Below, in pieces: positions 49,820-58,873 of a DNA stretch of 64,000 nt (position 1 is its first letter; every line of letters begins with the position of its first letter). Source of the DNA: Lewinellaceae bacterium (GTDB lineage: Bacteria; Bacteroidota; Bacteroidia; Chitinophagales; Saprospiraceae); NCBI GenBank assembly GCA_020636275.1, contig JACJYD010000002.1, positions 434,001 through 498,000 on the forward strand. The letters are read 5' to 3'. The translations under genes were made by a program, and so were the position numbers. Below the pieces are notes generated by a model. It saw nothing but the letters and a program-made list of their open reading frames with translations, was not told the origin of the DNA and searched no databases.

Positions 49820-50452
49820 TCAGGGGAAAACAGAGGAGGCCCGCAGCACGGTGAGGGCTTCCGGCCCCATGCAAAACAACAGGTCAATAATACTCAAATT
49901 TGGCGAGAATCCATGCTTGTCTTCGAATACCTGGTTGTAAAAGGAGGGTTTGAAATGAGGGTCTTCGGGAGGATGGACAGGACGTATCGCATTGCGCAGG
50001 TCGGTCTGCCCGGGACCGGGAATGGGGGAGTAGGTTTCGGTGAATGAGAGCGTTGGCGAGATCCCCAGGAAGCGGTTGATCTGCTCCTGCAATTCCAGGT
50101 TCAGGTCGAACAGGAAGGTATGCTCCCGATTCAGGATGTCGAGCAGGTCCGGTCCGTAATCGTCGAAAAAGGGCGCCCGGTGATAGGCGGTCCGGATCGT
50201 GTGGGTCATCTGCTTCTGCCAGGGCTGGTCGTAGGCGATGCGCACCTGGCGGATGGGGAGCTGTTGGTTCTTTCCTTTCATCAAAGGAATGCTCAGTCGC
50301 TGCACCCCGTGGCTGTCGGCGATGTGGCAACGGTTGCGGTAGCTGCGCTTCTGGTAGTGTTCCCACTGCTCCAGGACAATAGCTTCGCTCTGCAGCAACT
50401 TGGTGAAGTACTGCACGGGAGGTAGAAACTGAAGCTCGATCAATGCGGTCAT
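49820..50452 (-). CDS. WbqC-like family protein
   Basis: 210 aa from ATG 50452 (MTALIELQFLPPVQYFTKLL); a frame from 50485 would run through a repeat. The family signature is visible: QFLPPVQYF near the start, YQKRSYRNRCHIADSHGVQRLSIPL, then IRQVRIAYDQPWQKQMTHTIRTAYHRAPFFDDY and LSIIDLLFCMGPEA at the end. WbqC-like proteins occur in O-antigen or lipid-glycan gene clusters, but their reaction is not established. Here the only partner is the dynamin-like gene 12 bp downstream, which could point to a membrane-envelope role. Confidence 0.9.
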   Translation of the reverse strand: MTALIELQFLPPVQYFTKLLQSEAIVLEQWEHYQKRSYRNRCHIADSHGVQRLSIPLMKGKNQQLPIRQVRIAYDQPWQKQMTHTIRTAYHRAPFFDDYGPDLLDILNREHTFLFDLNLELQEQINRFLGISPTLSFTETYSPIPGPGQTDLRNAIRPVHPPEDPHFKPSFYNQVFEDKHGFSPNLSIIDLLFCMGPEALTVLRASSVFP

Positions 50453-50481
50453 TTGTTGTTTTTGTCTGCAGCTGGCAGTAA

Positions 50482-50523
50482 CCAATCACCAATCACTAAT
50501 CACCAATCACCAACCACCAACCA
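50482..50523 (+). repeat. CCAATCA-type heptamer array (6 units)
   Basis: Units: CCAATCA, CCAATCA, CTAATCA, CCAATCA, CCAACCA, CCAACCA. It is on the same strand as the copy at 48045. It sits between the groEL terminator and the WbqC start, 30 bp upstream of the WbqC ATG (minus strand). Confidence 0.9.
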
Positions 50524-50536
50524 CCCAAAAATAGCA

Positions 50537-50562
50537 AAGCCTCCTCAAAATTGAGAAGGCTT
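50537..50562 (-). terminator. Rho-independent terminator of groES-groEL
   Basis: The stem AAGCCTCCTCAA / TTGAGAAGGCTT (12 bp, one G-U-type mismatch, loop AA) lies 29 bp after the groEL stop and is followed on the minus strand by TGCTATTTTTGG. Confidence 0.8.
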
Positions 50563-50590
50563 CGCGTTTTGGTTATGTTCAGATGATTTC

Positions 50591-52243
<1,653 letters not shown>

Positions 52244-52273
52244 TTAAATGGAGAGTGTTTTAGGAATGAGGGG

Positions 52274-52537
52274 TTACAGGATGACCAGGATGTCGTCTTC
52301 GCGCATGATGATGTAATCCTGTCCTTCGTAGTTCAGTTCTTGTCCGGCGTATTTGCCGTAAAGAACGATATCGCCTACCTGGACGGTCATCAGGTTACCG
52401 TCTTTGCCGGGGCCTACGGCCACCACTTCTCCGCGCTGGGGCTTTTCCTTGGCGGTGTCGGGGATGATAATGCCACCTGCGGTTTTCTCTTCTGCAGGTG
52501 CCGGTTTGATGACTACTCTGTCGTTAATCGGCTTCAT
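52274..52537 (-). CDS. groES: Co-chaperonin GroES (10 kDa)
   Basis: 87 aa, somewhat shorter than the ~95-residue norm. [24 protein letters not shown] is the family start, with the mobile loop ([19 protein letters not shown]), [14 protein letters not shown], and the C-terminal EDDILVIL. It caps GroEL. It is the first gene of the operon, with a 48-bp gap to groEL. Upstream, no TAnnTTTG box is seen; instead there is a TTGGCACG site with the spacing of a sigma-54-type promoter, and palindromes further up. Confidence 0.98.
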   Translation of the reverse strand: MKPINDRVVIKPAPAEEKTAGGIIIPDTAKEKPQRGEVVAVGPGKDGNLMTVQVGDIVLYGKYAGQELNYEGQDYIIMREDDILVIL

Positions 52538-52595
52538 ACGTATTTAAAGTTTTTCGATAAAAATTTAAGAGGATTGAAAAATTCACCCTACCTCT

Positions 52596-52612
52596 ATCAC
52601 ACCTCGTGCCAA
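52596..52612 (-). promoter_or_regulatory. Sigma-54-like promoter of groES-groEL
   Basis: On the minus strand, TTGGCACG (52612-52605) is followed by AGGT and then GTGAT. The -24 half is a perfect sigma-54 match; the -12 half keeps TG of TTGC. A start near 52585 would give a leader of about 48 nt to the groES ATG. There is no primary-sigma box in the gap. Confidence 0.5.
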
Positions 52613-52673
52613 GCCGGAAAAAATGACATATTGTCTTGTTTTTGGACCGATTTTGAGGTTTGGTGGCAGAATG

Positions 52674-52690
52674 CTTGTCAAATTGACAAG
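52674..52690. promoter_or_regulatory. Perfect 8-bp inverted repeat upstream of groES (candidate operator)
   Basis: CTTGTCAA-A-TTGACAAG is a perfect palindrome around one base, about 97 bp upstream of the predicted groES start. A second, smaller one (GACA-TAT-TGTC, 52625-52635) lies closer. The distance suits an enhancer-binding activator of sigma-54, but repressor binding or chance are alternatives. Confidence 0.4.
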
Positions 52691-52697
52691 GGAAAAG

Positions 52698-52729
52698 AAA
52701 AACCCCGCTGACAGGCCAGCGGGGTTTTT
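52698..52729. terminator. Bidirectional intrinsic terminator between secG and groES
   Basis: A perfect 13-bp stem, AAAAACCCCGCTG / CAGCGGGGTTTTT with a 6-nt loop, carries A and T tracts on both sides. It stops read-through from secG into the groESL operon. Confidence 0.9.
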
Positions 52730-52733
52730 CTAA

Positions 52734-52771
52734 AAATGAAAAAAGCGGAGTGCGCTCCGCTTTTTTCATTT
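52734..52771 (-). terminator. Intrinsic terminator of secG
   Basis: A perfect 17-bp stem (AAATGAAAAAAGCGGAG / CTCCGCTTTTTTCATTT, loop TGCG) begins 3 bp after the secG stop. It is immediately followed by the second terminator, giving two strong hairpins in a row. Confidence 0.9.
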
Positions 52772-52773
52772 AT

Positions 52774-53055
52774 TTATTGCGACTGCAACGGAATCGTGCT
52801 GTTCGGGTCGACTCCTTCGGCGCCACTACCTACCATCACCGCGGTGATGATGCAGAGCACGAAGAGGGCGATTGCCAGATACCAGGTCAGTTTTTCGATA
52901 AAGTCGGTTGATTTGGCAGCGCCAAACATTTGATTGGCGGCTCCACCTCCGAATGTCGGGTCCACTCCGCCTCCTTTGGGATTCTGGATGAGTACGGCGG
53001 CGATGAGCAGCACACAAACCAGGGCAATCAGCACCGTCAAAGTTGTCAGTAACAT
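52774..53055 (-). CDS. secG: Preprotein translocase subunit SecG
   Basis: 93 aa, two TM segments: LLTTLTVLIALVCVLLIAAVLI at the start and KLTWYLAIALFVLCIITAVMV. Between them lies the conserved loop QNPKGGGVDPTFGGGAANQMFG. It is the SecYEG accessory subunit in the inner membrane. It follows the Glu/Pro-rich protein gene by 39 bp on the same strand, an arrangement common in Bacteroidota. It is terminated by tandem hairpins before groES. Confidence 0.97.
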   Translation of the reverse strand: MLLTTLTVLIALVCVLLIAAVLIQNPKGGGVDPTFGGGAANQMFGAAKSTDFIEKLTWYLAIALFVLCIITAVMVGSGAEGVDPNSTIPLQSQ

Positions 53056-53094
53056 ATCTAAAAATTTAATATTTTATTTAAAGGAAGGTGTCTT

Positions 53095-54003
53095 TTATTT
53101 CTTTAGATTTTCAATTTTCTGCGCAAAGAAAGAACTTTTTTCGGGAAAAATCAAACGGAGTTTTTCATACATGGCAATTGCTTTTTGGGTATGTCCCTGC
53201 CGGACCAGCAATTCAGCCAGGGTCTCGGTGGCAATGTCCTCTTTTTCTTCCACGCTTTTTCGGGCCATCTCCTGGGGGTTGGGAAGTTCCGTTTTCACTT
53301 TTTCTACCGGTACATGGGGTATCTCGAACGAGCTGAGCGATGCCAGGCGGCGGAGTTGCTCATACCGGTTCTGCCAACTGGAAAAAGCCGATTTGGGTTG
53401 AGGAGCAGCTGGACGGGGACGCTCTTTGGGAACCTGGGGAATAAGGGGTTCCGGTTCCACCTCTGGTTCCGGTTCAGGCTCCGGTTCCACCTCTGATTCC
53501 GGCTCTTCGTCGGTTTGCACCCTGATTACCGGGTCCGGCTCTGCAACCGGGATTTCGGGTTCCTCTTCCCCTTCTTCCGCTTCCTCTTCCTCCTCCCGAA
53601 ACAGGTCCAGAATGGGATCGGGAGGGGTGGTTTTCGGTGGTGGCGGCACAGGGGCGGGGGTGACTTCCGGTTCTTCCAGGGGTTGGCGTTCTACCAGGAT
53701 CTCGGCCAGGGCCTTCAATTCGAGCCGTTCCTCTTCGAGTTCGAAGAGCAGTTCACCGCTTTCCAGGGCATGAAATTCGCGAATGAGGAAAAACAGGAGG
53801 GTCCGGTCGGGAAGGTAGGTGGCCGCGGCCTGGAGGTTGCGCTCAAAGTCGGGGTGTCCCTCCATTTGGCTTTTCTGGAGCAGGAGGATCCGAAGGGGTT
53901 GACAATAGGGATATTGCACGACCAGGCTTTTGAGTTCCTGGTAGGGTATTTGGTAGAGCCTGGAGGGATCTTCTAAAAAACTGGAAAAATTCTCGGCGTT
54001 CAT
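53095..54003 (-). CDS. Acidic Pro/Glu-rich protein with TPR-like C-terminus
   Basis: 302 aa from ATG 54003 (MNAENFSSFLEDPSRLYQIPYQ); the frame runs on to 54144 but overlaps rdgB and is not family-like. The N-terminal ~110 residues are helical (SLVVQYPYCQPLRILLLQKS). Residues about 125-215 are a highly acidic, Pro-rich linker (PVPPPPKTTPPDPILDLF, then repeated EPEP units). The last 50 residues (ETLAELLVRQGHTQKAIAMYEKLRLIFPEK) form one TPR-like helical pair. This protein is a frequent neighbour of secG in Bacteroidota; its role is unknown. Confidence 0.85.
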   Translation of the reverse strand: MNAENFSSFLEDPSRLYQIPYQELKSLVVQYPYCQPLRILLLQKSQMEGHPDFERNLQAAATYLPDRTLLFFLIREFHALESGELLFELEEERLELKALAEILVERQPLEEPEVTPAPVPPPPKTTPPDPILDLFREEEEEAEEGEEEPEIPVAEPDPVIRVQTDEEPESEVEPEPEPEPEVEPEPLIPQVPKERPRPAAPQPKSAFSSWQNRYEQLRRLASLSSFEIPHVPVEKVKTELPNPQEMARKSVEEKEDIATETLAELLVRQGHTQKAIAMYEKLRLIFPEKSSFFAQKIENLKK

Positions 54004-54037
54004 ATCTGCCCAAAGGTAACACTTTTCTCCCTGGTTA

Positions 54038-54634
54038 TCAATGCAGTGTTTTGGAAGCTCGTTCTTCCAGGAACGCGATGAGCTTCCGGACGGCTTGTCC
54101 GCGATGGCTGATCCGGTTTTTGGTGGCGGCATCCATTTCGGCAAAACTCACTAAATATCCCTCCGGTCGAAAGATAGGATCGTAGCCGAATCCGCCGTTT
54201 CCGGACTTTTCCATTTGGATGGTCCCGGGGGCGATGCCTTCGAAAAGGAACTCTTCACCTTTGATTATCAAGGCAATGACGGTCCGGAAACGCGCCCTCC
54301 GGTTGCCGGCGCCTGCCAGTTTGTCCAGCACCTTTTGGATGTTGGCGTTGGGGTCCTTGCTATCCCCGGCATAGCGGGCGGTATAGACGCCGGGCTCCCC
54401 GTGGAGGGCCTCTACTTCCAGGCCGGTATCTTCAGCAAAACAGTCGAGCTTCAATTTTTCATAGACGTACCGGGCTTTTTCCAGGGCATTGCCCTCCAGG
54501 GTGTCCTGGTTTTCGGGCAGGTCTTCGGTAATGCCCCATTCAGCCATGCTGTGCAGATCCCAAGCATCGCTGAGTACCTGATTGACTTCTTCGACTTTGT
54601 GCGGGTTGCCGGTGGCAAAGATCAGCGTTTGCAT
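54038..54634 (-). CDS. rdgB: Non-canonical purine NTP pyrophosphatase (RdgB/HAM1)
   Basis: 198 aa. It hydrolyses XTP, dITP and ITP to keep damaged purines out of DNA. Family blocks are MQTLIFATGNPHKVEEVNQ, FAEDTGLEVEALHGEPGVYTARYAG, KEEFLFEG-type (GEEFLFEGIAPGTI), GFGYDPIFRPEGY and SFAEMDAATKNRISHRGQA, all intact including the metal-binding Asp. It lies 10 bp after the hypothetical at 54645 and 35 bp before the acidic protein gene; these minus-strand genes, with secG, may be one transcript. Confidence 0.96.
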   Translation of the reverse strand: MQTLIFATGNPHKVEEVNQVLSDAWDLHSMAEWGITEDLPENQDTLEGNALEKARYVYEKLKLDCFAEDTGLEVEALHGEPGVYTARYAGDSKDPNANIQKVLDKLAGAGNRRARFRTVIALIIKGEEFLFEGIAPGTIQMEKSGNGGFGYDPIFRPEGYLVSFAEMDAATKNRISHRGQAVRKLIAFLEERASKTLH

Positions 54635-54644
54635 CGTTATTTAT

Positions 54645-55085
54645 TTAGACAAAAAGAGCTTGGAGACCCGACCATAAGGCGGTTTTCAGTTCGCGCGACT
54701 GGTCGAGCATGGAGAGGGGGTCGGTCCAAAGGCCTTTTAGCCCGTTGATCTCGAAAGGTGTGTTTTTCTCCATGCGAAAATGCAGCCCCAGGTTTTTTGG
54801 ATCGCCTCCGAAAAGCAAAAAGGTATGGCACTCCGCCTGCCGGCAAACCGCCGTCAAACTAAACCGCGTGGAAGGCGTTGTCTTCAATAGAAGTGTGTCA
54901 TTTTTTTCATCCAATTGAATGGATTTTAGTATCTTGTTCAGCAGGTCTAATTCCGCCGCTTCTGCACCCTCCTCCAGTTGAGCAATAACCGCGATCCCCT
55001 TTGCATGGTCTCCCGTTGCGCCTTGAAGCGGTTCCCCCGTTGGGGAAATGAGAAATAATTCCGGCTTGAAATGTAAAAGACTCAA
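54645..55085 (-). CDS. Conserved hypothetical protein
   Basis: 146 aa, soluble, no signal peptide. It has an alpha/beta pattern with a conserved-looking block TTPSTRFSLTAVCRQAECHTFLLFGGDPKNLGLHF and a helical end (DPLSMLDQSRELKTALWSGLQALF). The C-terminal LKxxLWxxL pattern recalls short Bacteroidota proteins found near replication or aminotransferase genes, but I cannot name the family. It lies 10 bp upstream of rdgB and is divergent from ilvE over a 115-bp gap. Confidence 0.75.
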   Translation of the reverse strand: MSLLHFKPELFLISPTGEPLQGATGDHAKGIAVIAQLEEGAEAAELDLLNKILKSIQLDEKNDTLLLKTTPSTRFSLTAVCRQAECHTFLLFGGDPKNLGLHFRMEKNTPFEINGLKGLWTDPLSMLDQSRELKTALWSGLQALFV

Positions 55086-55177
55086 AATATTGTTTTGTAT
55101 TTTTTGAAAAATGCGGAACCAATCGGAATGATTGTAATTTAATTCTAAGGGTTGTAGAATTTTTGAACAAAGTTAAT

Positions 55178-55185
55178 TATTTTTG
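55178..55185 (+). promoter_or_regulatory. -7 box of the ilvE promoter
   Basis: TATTTTTG is an exact -7 match 15 bp before the ilvE ATG, so the message would be almost leaderless. TTG candidates at 55152 and 55163 are 23 and 12 bp away, neither ideal. Confidence 0.4.
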
Positions 55186-55200
55186 TAAAAACAGGCAGTC

Positions 55201-56283
55201 ATGAAGTATACCATTAAAGTAACGCGGACTACCAACAGCCGCATCTCCCAGGTTGATTTCCACAACATCCCCTTTGGACGATTATTTTCCGACCACATGT
55301 TCATCACGGAATATGTGGATGGGCAATGGATCAATCCCCGGATCGAACCCTTCGCGCCATTCTCCATCAACCCCGCTTCGATGGGGCTCCACTACGGTCA
55401 GAACATTTTTGAAGGGATGAAAGCTTCGATCACACAGGACGGCGAGCCCTTGCTTTTCCGTCCGGAGATGCACGCCCGCCGCTTTAATCGTTCGGCCGCC
55501 CGCATGTGTATGCCCGCCGTCCCCGAAGAGCTCTTTTTGGAAGCCCTTCACATGCTGGTGGGTATGGACAGGAACTGGATCCCACCGCTGGAAGGGAGCG
55601 CCCTGTACATCCGGCCGTTCATGTTTGCAAACGACGAATTTATCGGGGTGAAAGCCGCTCAGGTCTACAAGTTCATGATCATCACCGGACCGGTTGGTCC
55701 TTATTATCCACGGCCGGTCAGCCTGCTGGCGGAATCGAAATATATCCGTGCCGCCAAAGGCGGGGTAGGAGAAGCCAAAGCCGCCGGTAATTACGGCGCA
55801 GCGATGCTGCCCTCCAAAATGGCCCAGGAACAAGGATACGATCAGGTGCTCTGGCTGGACGGCCGCGAGTTCAAATACGTCCAGGAGGTAGGTACGATGA
55901 ATATCTTCTTCGTCATCGACGGTACGGTCATCACGCCTTCGCTGGAGGACGGGACCATTCTCCGGGGCATTACGCGCGACAGCATTCTGCACTTGTTGCC
56001 GGAAATGGGTTTCAAGGTAGAAGAACGGGCCTTGTCGATCGATGAGATCGTCGATGCCTATAAAAAAGGCACTTTACAGGAGTGTTTCGGCGCCGGCACC
56101 GCCGCAGTGGTCGCCCACGTCGACAAGATCGCCTACAAGGACCTCATCATGGAATTGCCGAAAATGGAAGACCGCAAGGTCGGCGAAGCCGTGAAGAATT
56201 ACATCAACGGCCTCCGGGCCGGCAAGATCGAAGACACCAAAGGCTGGATCGTACCGGTGAAAGTAACCGAAACGGTCGCCTGA
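55201..56283 (+). CDS. ilvE: Branched-chain amino acid aminotransferase
   Basis: 360 aa, fold-type IV PLP enzyme of the longer (class II) BCAT type. It makes valine, leucine and isoleucine from their keto acids, or degrades them. Visible motifs: GLHYGQNIFEGMKAS, MHARRFNRSAARMCMP with the phosphate-binding Arg, YIRPFMFANDEF, the PLP Lys in NYGAAMLPSKMAQE, QVLWLDG, EVGTMNIFFVI, RGITRDSIL and ECFGAGTAAVV. It stands alone, with a strong terminator 17 bp after the stop shared with the convergent aldo/keto reductase gene. Confidence 0.97.
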   Translation: MKYTIKVTRTTNSRISQVDFHNIPFGRLFSDHMFITEYVDGQWINPRIEPFAPFSINPASMGLHYGQNIFEGMKASITQDGEPLLFRPEMHARRFNRSAARMCMPAVPEELFLEALHMLVGMDRNWIPPLEGSALYIRPFMFANDEFIGVKAAQVYKFMIITGPVGPYYPRPVSLLAESKYIRAAKGGVGEAKAAGNYGAAMLPSKMAQEQGYDQVLWLDGREFKYVQEVGTMNIFFVIDGTVITPSLEDGTILRGITRDSILHLLPEMGFKVEERALSIDEIVDAYKKGTLQECFGAGTAAVVAHVDKIAYKDLIMELPKMEDRKVGEAVKNYINGLRAGKIEDTKGWIVPVKVTETVA

Positions 56284-56300
56284 TCAAATATTATTTATTA

Positions 56301-56332
56301 ATGAGGTGTGAGGTATTTCCCTCACACCTCAT
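56301..56332 (+). terminator. Rho-independent terminator of ilvE
   Basis: The perfect 13-bp stem ATGAGGTGTGAGG / CCTCACACCTCAT with a 6-nt loop is followed by a run of T. The T-run touches the stop codon of the convergent aldo/keto reductase gene. Confidence 0.92.
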
Positions 56333-56337
56333 TTTTT

Positions 56338-57321
56338 TTAGAATGCCGGCGGTATCGGCTTATTGCCCAGTATTTCATCGATCCGTTCCATGACGGCGGG
56401 CGTGAGTTGGCTCAGTACATCTACTGCCGTGAGGGTTTCCTCCAGGTGCCCCACTTTCGAAGCGCCCAGGATCACGGTGCTGACATTCGGGTTCTTCAAG
56501 CACCAGGCTACGGCTAGCTTGGCGGTCGAAGTGCCGAGCTCGCGAGCGACTCCGCTGATCTTCCTGACCTTTTCCAGGCGCTCGGGCGTCAGGGCGCGCT
56601 CCCGGAGCCACTCCAGTCCTTCCATGCCCAAACGCGTTCCTTCGGGAAATTTCCCCAGGTATTTATCGGTCAATACGCCCGAGGCGAGGGGCGACCAAAT
56701 GGTATTGCCCAGGCCGACGGTCTTGTAGATCTGGCTGAATTCCAATTCCACTTTATCCCGTTTGAACATATTGTATTCGGGTTGTTCCATGACCGGACCG
56801 ATCAGGTTGAGCCGGGCTGCGACCCGGTGTGCTTCCATGATCTCCTGGGCCGACCATTCGGAAGTGCCCCAGTAGAGCACCTTTCCTTGCTGAATGAGGT
56901 GGTTCATCGCCCAAACGGTCTCTTCAATGGGCGTGTTCTTGTCGGGGCGGTGGCAAAAGAACAGGTCGAGGTAGTCGACCTGTAGCCGTTTGAGCGCGGC
57001 ATGACAGGCCTCGAGCACGTGCTTCCGGTTCAGGCCGGTCTGGTTGGGTAGTTTTCCGCCGTCTCCGAAGAAAACTTTCGAAGAAACCAGGTAGGAGCTG
57101 CGGTCCCAGTTCATTTTGGCCAATATCCGTCCCATTACCCGTTCGGATTCTCCCCGGGCGTAGATCTCGGCATTGTCAAAAAAGTTGACGCCCTTTTCAT
57201 AGGCGGCGATCATGAGTTTTTCGGCAGTAGCATCGTCGATCTGTTTGCCAAAGGTGAGCCAGGACCCAAGAGAAAGGGCACTGATCTGTAATCCGGAATT
57301 TCCCAATCGTCTGTATTCCAT
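56338..57321 (-). CDS. Aldo/keto reductase (Kv-beta-like)
   Basis: 327 aa AKR barrel, cytoplasmic, NADPH-dependent. Start MEYRRLGNSGLQISALSLGSW. The catalytic tetrad is present: Asp and Tyr in VNFFDNAEIYARGESE, Lys in LVSSKVFF, His in LFFCHRPD. The C-terminal NADPH-binding part has VAWCLKNPNVSTVILGASKVGHLEE. The insert-poor pattern and WGTSEWSAQEI resemble the Kv-channel beta-subunit subfamily, for which physiological substrates are unclear. It is a single gene; the YceI pair lies upstream on the same strand behind its own terminator. Confidence 0.93.
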   Translation of the reverse strand: MEYRRLGNSGLQISALSLGSWLTFGKQIDDATAEKLMIAAYEKGVNFFDNAEIYARGESERVMGRILAKMNWDRSSYLVSSKVFFGDGGKLPNQTGLNRKHVLEACHAALKRLQVDYLDLFFCHRPDKNTPIEETVWAMNHLIQQGKVLYWGTSEWSAQEIMEAHRVAARLNLIGPVMEQPEYNMFKRDKVELEFSQIYKTVGLGNTIWSPLASGVLTDKYLGKFPEGTRLGMEGLEWLRERALTPERLEKVRKISGVARELGTSTAKLAVAWCLKNPNVSTVILGASKVGHLEETLTAVDVLSQLTPAVMERIDEILGNKPIPPAF

Positions 57322-57371
57322 AAGTGTGTTGGTATTTTAAAAACTGTGCTGGCAGCAAAACTAATTAAAAA

Positions 57372-57408
57372 AAAATTGAAGAAGCGCACCCGGCACTTCT
57401 TCAATTTT
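57372..57408 (-). terminator. Rho-independent terminator of the YceI gene
   Basis: The perfect 13-bp stem AAAATTGAAGAAG / CTTCTTCAATTTT with an 11-nt GC-rich loop is followed on the minus strand by a T-rich run (TTTTTAATTAG). It lies 28 bp after the stop of the distal YceI gene. Confidence 0.88.
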
Positions 57409-57436
57409 ATCAGGATACTGCCTTTCGAAGACGTCC

Positions 57437-58081
57437 TCAGATCACTTTCACCACCAGGTCGAGGTGGATCGTGATCACATCGTTTACCTGCACCAACCCC
57501 ATCATGGGACTGGGCGGTTCGAGGCGGTAATCAGACAGGTAGATATCCTTGTTTCCCTTAAATTGAAAACGGCCCTGGGCGATTTTTTTGCCCAGAACAT
57601 CCATTTTCACCACCTTTTCGATTCCGGCGATAGTGATTGCGGTCGTTGCCTTCATCGGGACCCAATCAGTAGCTTCTCCCATTTTCTTGCCCGACAATTG
57701 CGTGGCGTCCATGAGTTCGATCTGGATTTGGGGATATTTATCCCCCTTCAGGGTTTCGAACATATCCTTGTTCATGAGGCGATTTCCGCAATCGAAACGC
57801 GAGGACGGGATCCGGAGTTTGGTGTCGGAAAACTGTACTTTCTGCCCGCTTTCTGTTTCGGTCATCGTCATCGAATACGTGCTGAACTGTTCCTTGCAAT
57901 CGCAGCGGAAGGTGTTGATGTTGGTAGACCCCTGCAAATACAACTTGCTGGAATCTTCCACCGTAAACTGCGTTGGCAGGAAAAGGGCATTGTCAATGTC
58001 GAGAGCGAGGAGAAGCGGGCAAAGTAGAATGAAGAGGATGGGGAGGGAGATGTGTTTTTTGTTGCCTGTCAGGTGATGCAT
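57437..58081 (-). CDS. YceI-family exported protein (distal copy)
   Basis: 214 aa. An N-terminal hydrophobic signal (HISLPILFILLCPLLLALDI) is followed by a YceI lipocalin-like barrel: SSKLYLQGSTNINTFRCDCKE, KVQFSDTKLRIPSSRFDCGN, LMNKDMFETLKGDKYPQIQIELM, and the end block DIYLSDYRLEPPSPMMGLVQVNDVITIHLDLVV. Family members bind isoprenoid or fatty-acid-like molecules in the periplasm. Four Cys (in FRCDC, the Cys of RFDCGN and LLCPL) are unusual compared with its neighbour. It is paired with a second YceI gene 118 bp upstream, with a hairpin between. Confidence 0.9.
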   Translation of the reverse strand: MHHLTGNKKHISLPILFILLCPLLLALDIDNALFLPTQFTVEDSSKLYLQGSTNINTFRCDCKEQFSTYSMTMTETESGQKVQFSDTKLRIPSSRFDCGNRLMNKDMFETLKGDKYPQIQIELMDATQLSGKKMGEATDWVPMKATTAITIAGIEKVVKMDVLGKKIAQGRFQFKGNKDIYLSDYRLEPPSPMMGLVQVNDVITIHLDLVVKVI

Positions 58082-58100
58082 AATGGTTTGAGTTTGAAAG

Positions 58101-58130
58101 AACCCGGAGCAGCGTGAACTGCTCCGGGTT
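58101..58130 (-). terminator. Hairpin between the two YceI genes
   Basis: The perfect 12-bp stem AACCCGGAGCAG / CTGCTCCGGGTT with a 6-nt loop lies 20 bp before the start of the distal YceI gene and about 70 bp after the proximal stop. The short T/C run after it is weak, so it may attenuate and not fully stop the transcript. Confidence 0.7.
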
Positions 58131-58198
58131 CAACTTCTGGTAACCCAAAAAACCGAAAAAAAGTTCCCTTTTTACGGCGAAGTAAAGCCGGGGAAAGG

Positions 58199-58777
58199 CT
58201 ACTTCATCAGGGTAATGTCGAAGTTGACGGTCACATCGTTGCCCGTAGTCAGCGCACCCATCATGGCGGTGGGAGGCGATACGTTGAAGTCAGTCATTTT
58301 CAAATCCTTGGAACCTTTGAAGTTCAGGCTGCCATCGGAGAGCACCTTGGCGTCGACGGTCAAAGCGACCGAGCGTTTGGCCCCGGCAATGGTAAGGTTA
58401 CCCGTGGTCTTCACCCGGTAGCCCGATGCCGTTTTTTCGATGCCATCCACGCGAACGAGTTGGAAAGAGATCAGACTGTACTCTTTATACTTCAAGGCGC
58501 CGTGGGTTTTCCCATCCATGATGGAACCCTTCGAACTCTTGATAGAGGTTACCGGAATGCTGATCTCGAGGCTGTTAATGCCCGTGAGGACGTTGTTTTC
58601 GACGACAAAGGTTCCCTGTCCCTTCAGGTCCTGAACGGTAGAAGTCCAATCGTGCAGGTTGGAAGTACCACTGACCGTCATGGAACTTTTGGAGATCTTA
58701 TAGGAATTTTGTCCTTGTGCGAAGGGCAAGGCAAGAAGGAATAATCCTGCTGCCCATAGAATGAATTTTGCTTTCAT
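58199..58777 (-). CDS. YceI-family periplasmic protein (proximal copy)
   Basis: 192 aa from ATG 58777, which gives a signal peptide (MKAKFILWAAGLFLLALPFAQG); the frame is open to 58864 but that adds a non-signal leader crossing the regulatory boxes. Barrel motifs: YKISKSSMTVSGTSNLHDWTS, SLEISIPVTSIKSSKGSIMDG, ALKYKEYSLISFQLVRVDG, and DLKMTDFNVSPPTAMMGAL at the end. YceI proteins are lipid or isoprenoid carriers of the periplasm. Two Crp/Fnr-type palindromes lie about 70-110 bp upstream, which suggests control by a Crp/Fnr-family regulator, perhaps redox or oxygen linked. Confidence 0.93.
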   Translation of the reverse strand: MKAKFILWAAGLFLLALPFAQGQNSYKISKSSMTVSGTSNLHDWTSTVQDLKGQGTFVVENNVLTGINSLEISIPVTSIKSSKGSIMDGKTHGALKYKEYSLISFQLVRVDGIEKTASGYRVKTTGNLTIAGAKRSVALTVDAKVLSDGSLNFKGSKDLKMTDFNVSPPTAMMGALTTGNDVTVNFDITLMK

Positions 58778-58848
58778 GTTGAAAAAATTGGTTCGGATAA
58801 AATTAGGTACTATCCCGTTGTACGGGGAATGAACTTTGTCAGTGTACC

Positions 58849-58866
58849 CCTTGATATTAATCAAGG
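58849..58866. promoter_or_regulatory. Crp/Fnr-type box 1 (TTGAT-N4-ATCAA)
   Basis: CC-TTGAT-ATTA-ATCAA-GG is a perfect inverted repeat with the FNR/DNR consensus half-sites. It lies 72 bp upstream of the YceI ATG at 58777. Confidence 0.65.
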
Positions 58867-58873
58867 TATACAG

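Noticed and set aside
47993..50047. 684-codon open frame on the plus strand
   Set aside because: It is antisense to the dynamin-like gene and runs into wbqC. The dynamin gene has all GTPase motifs, while this frame shows none and is a codon-bias shadow.
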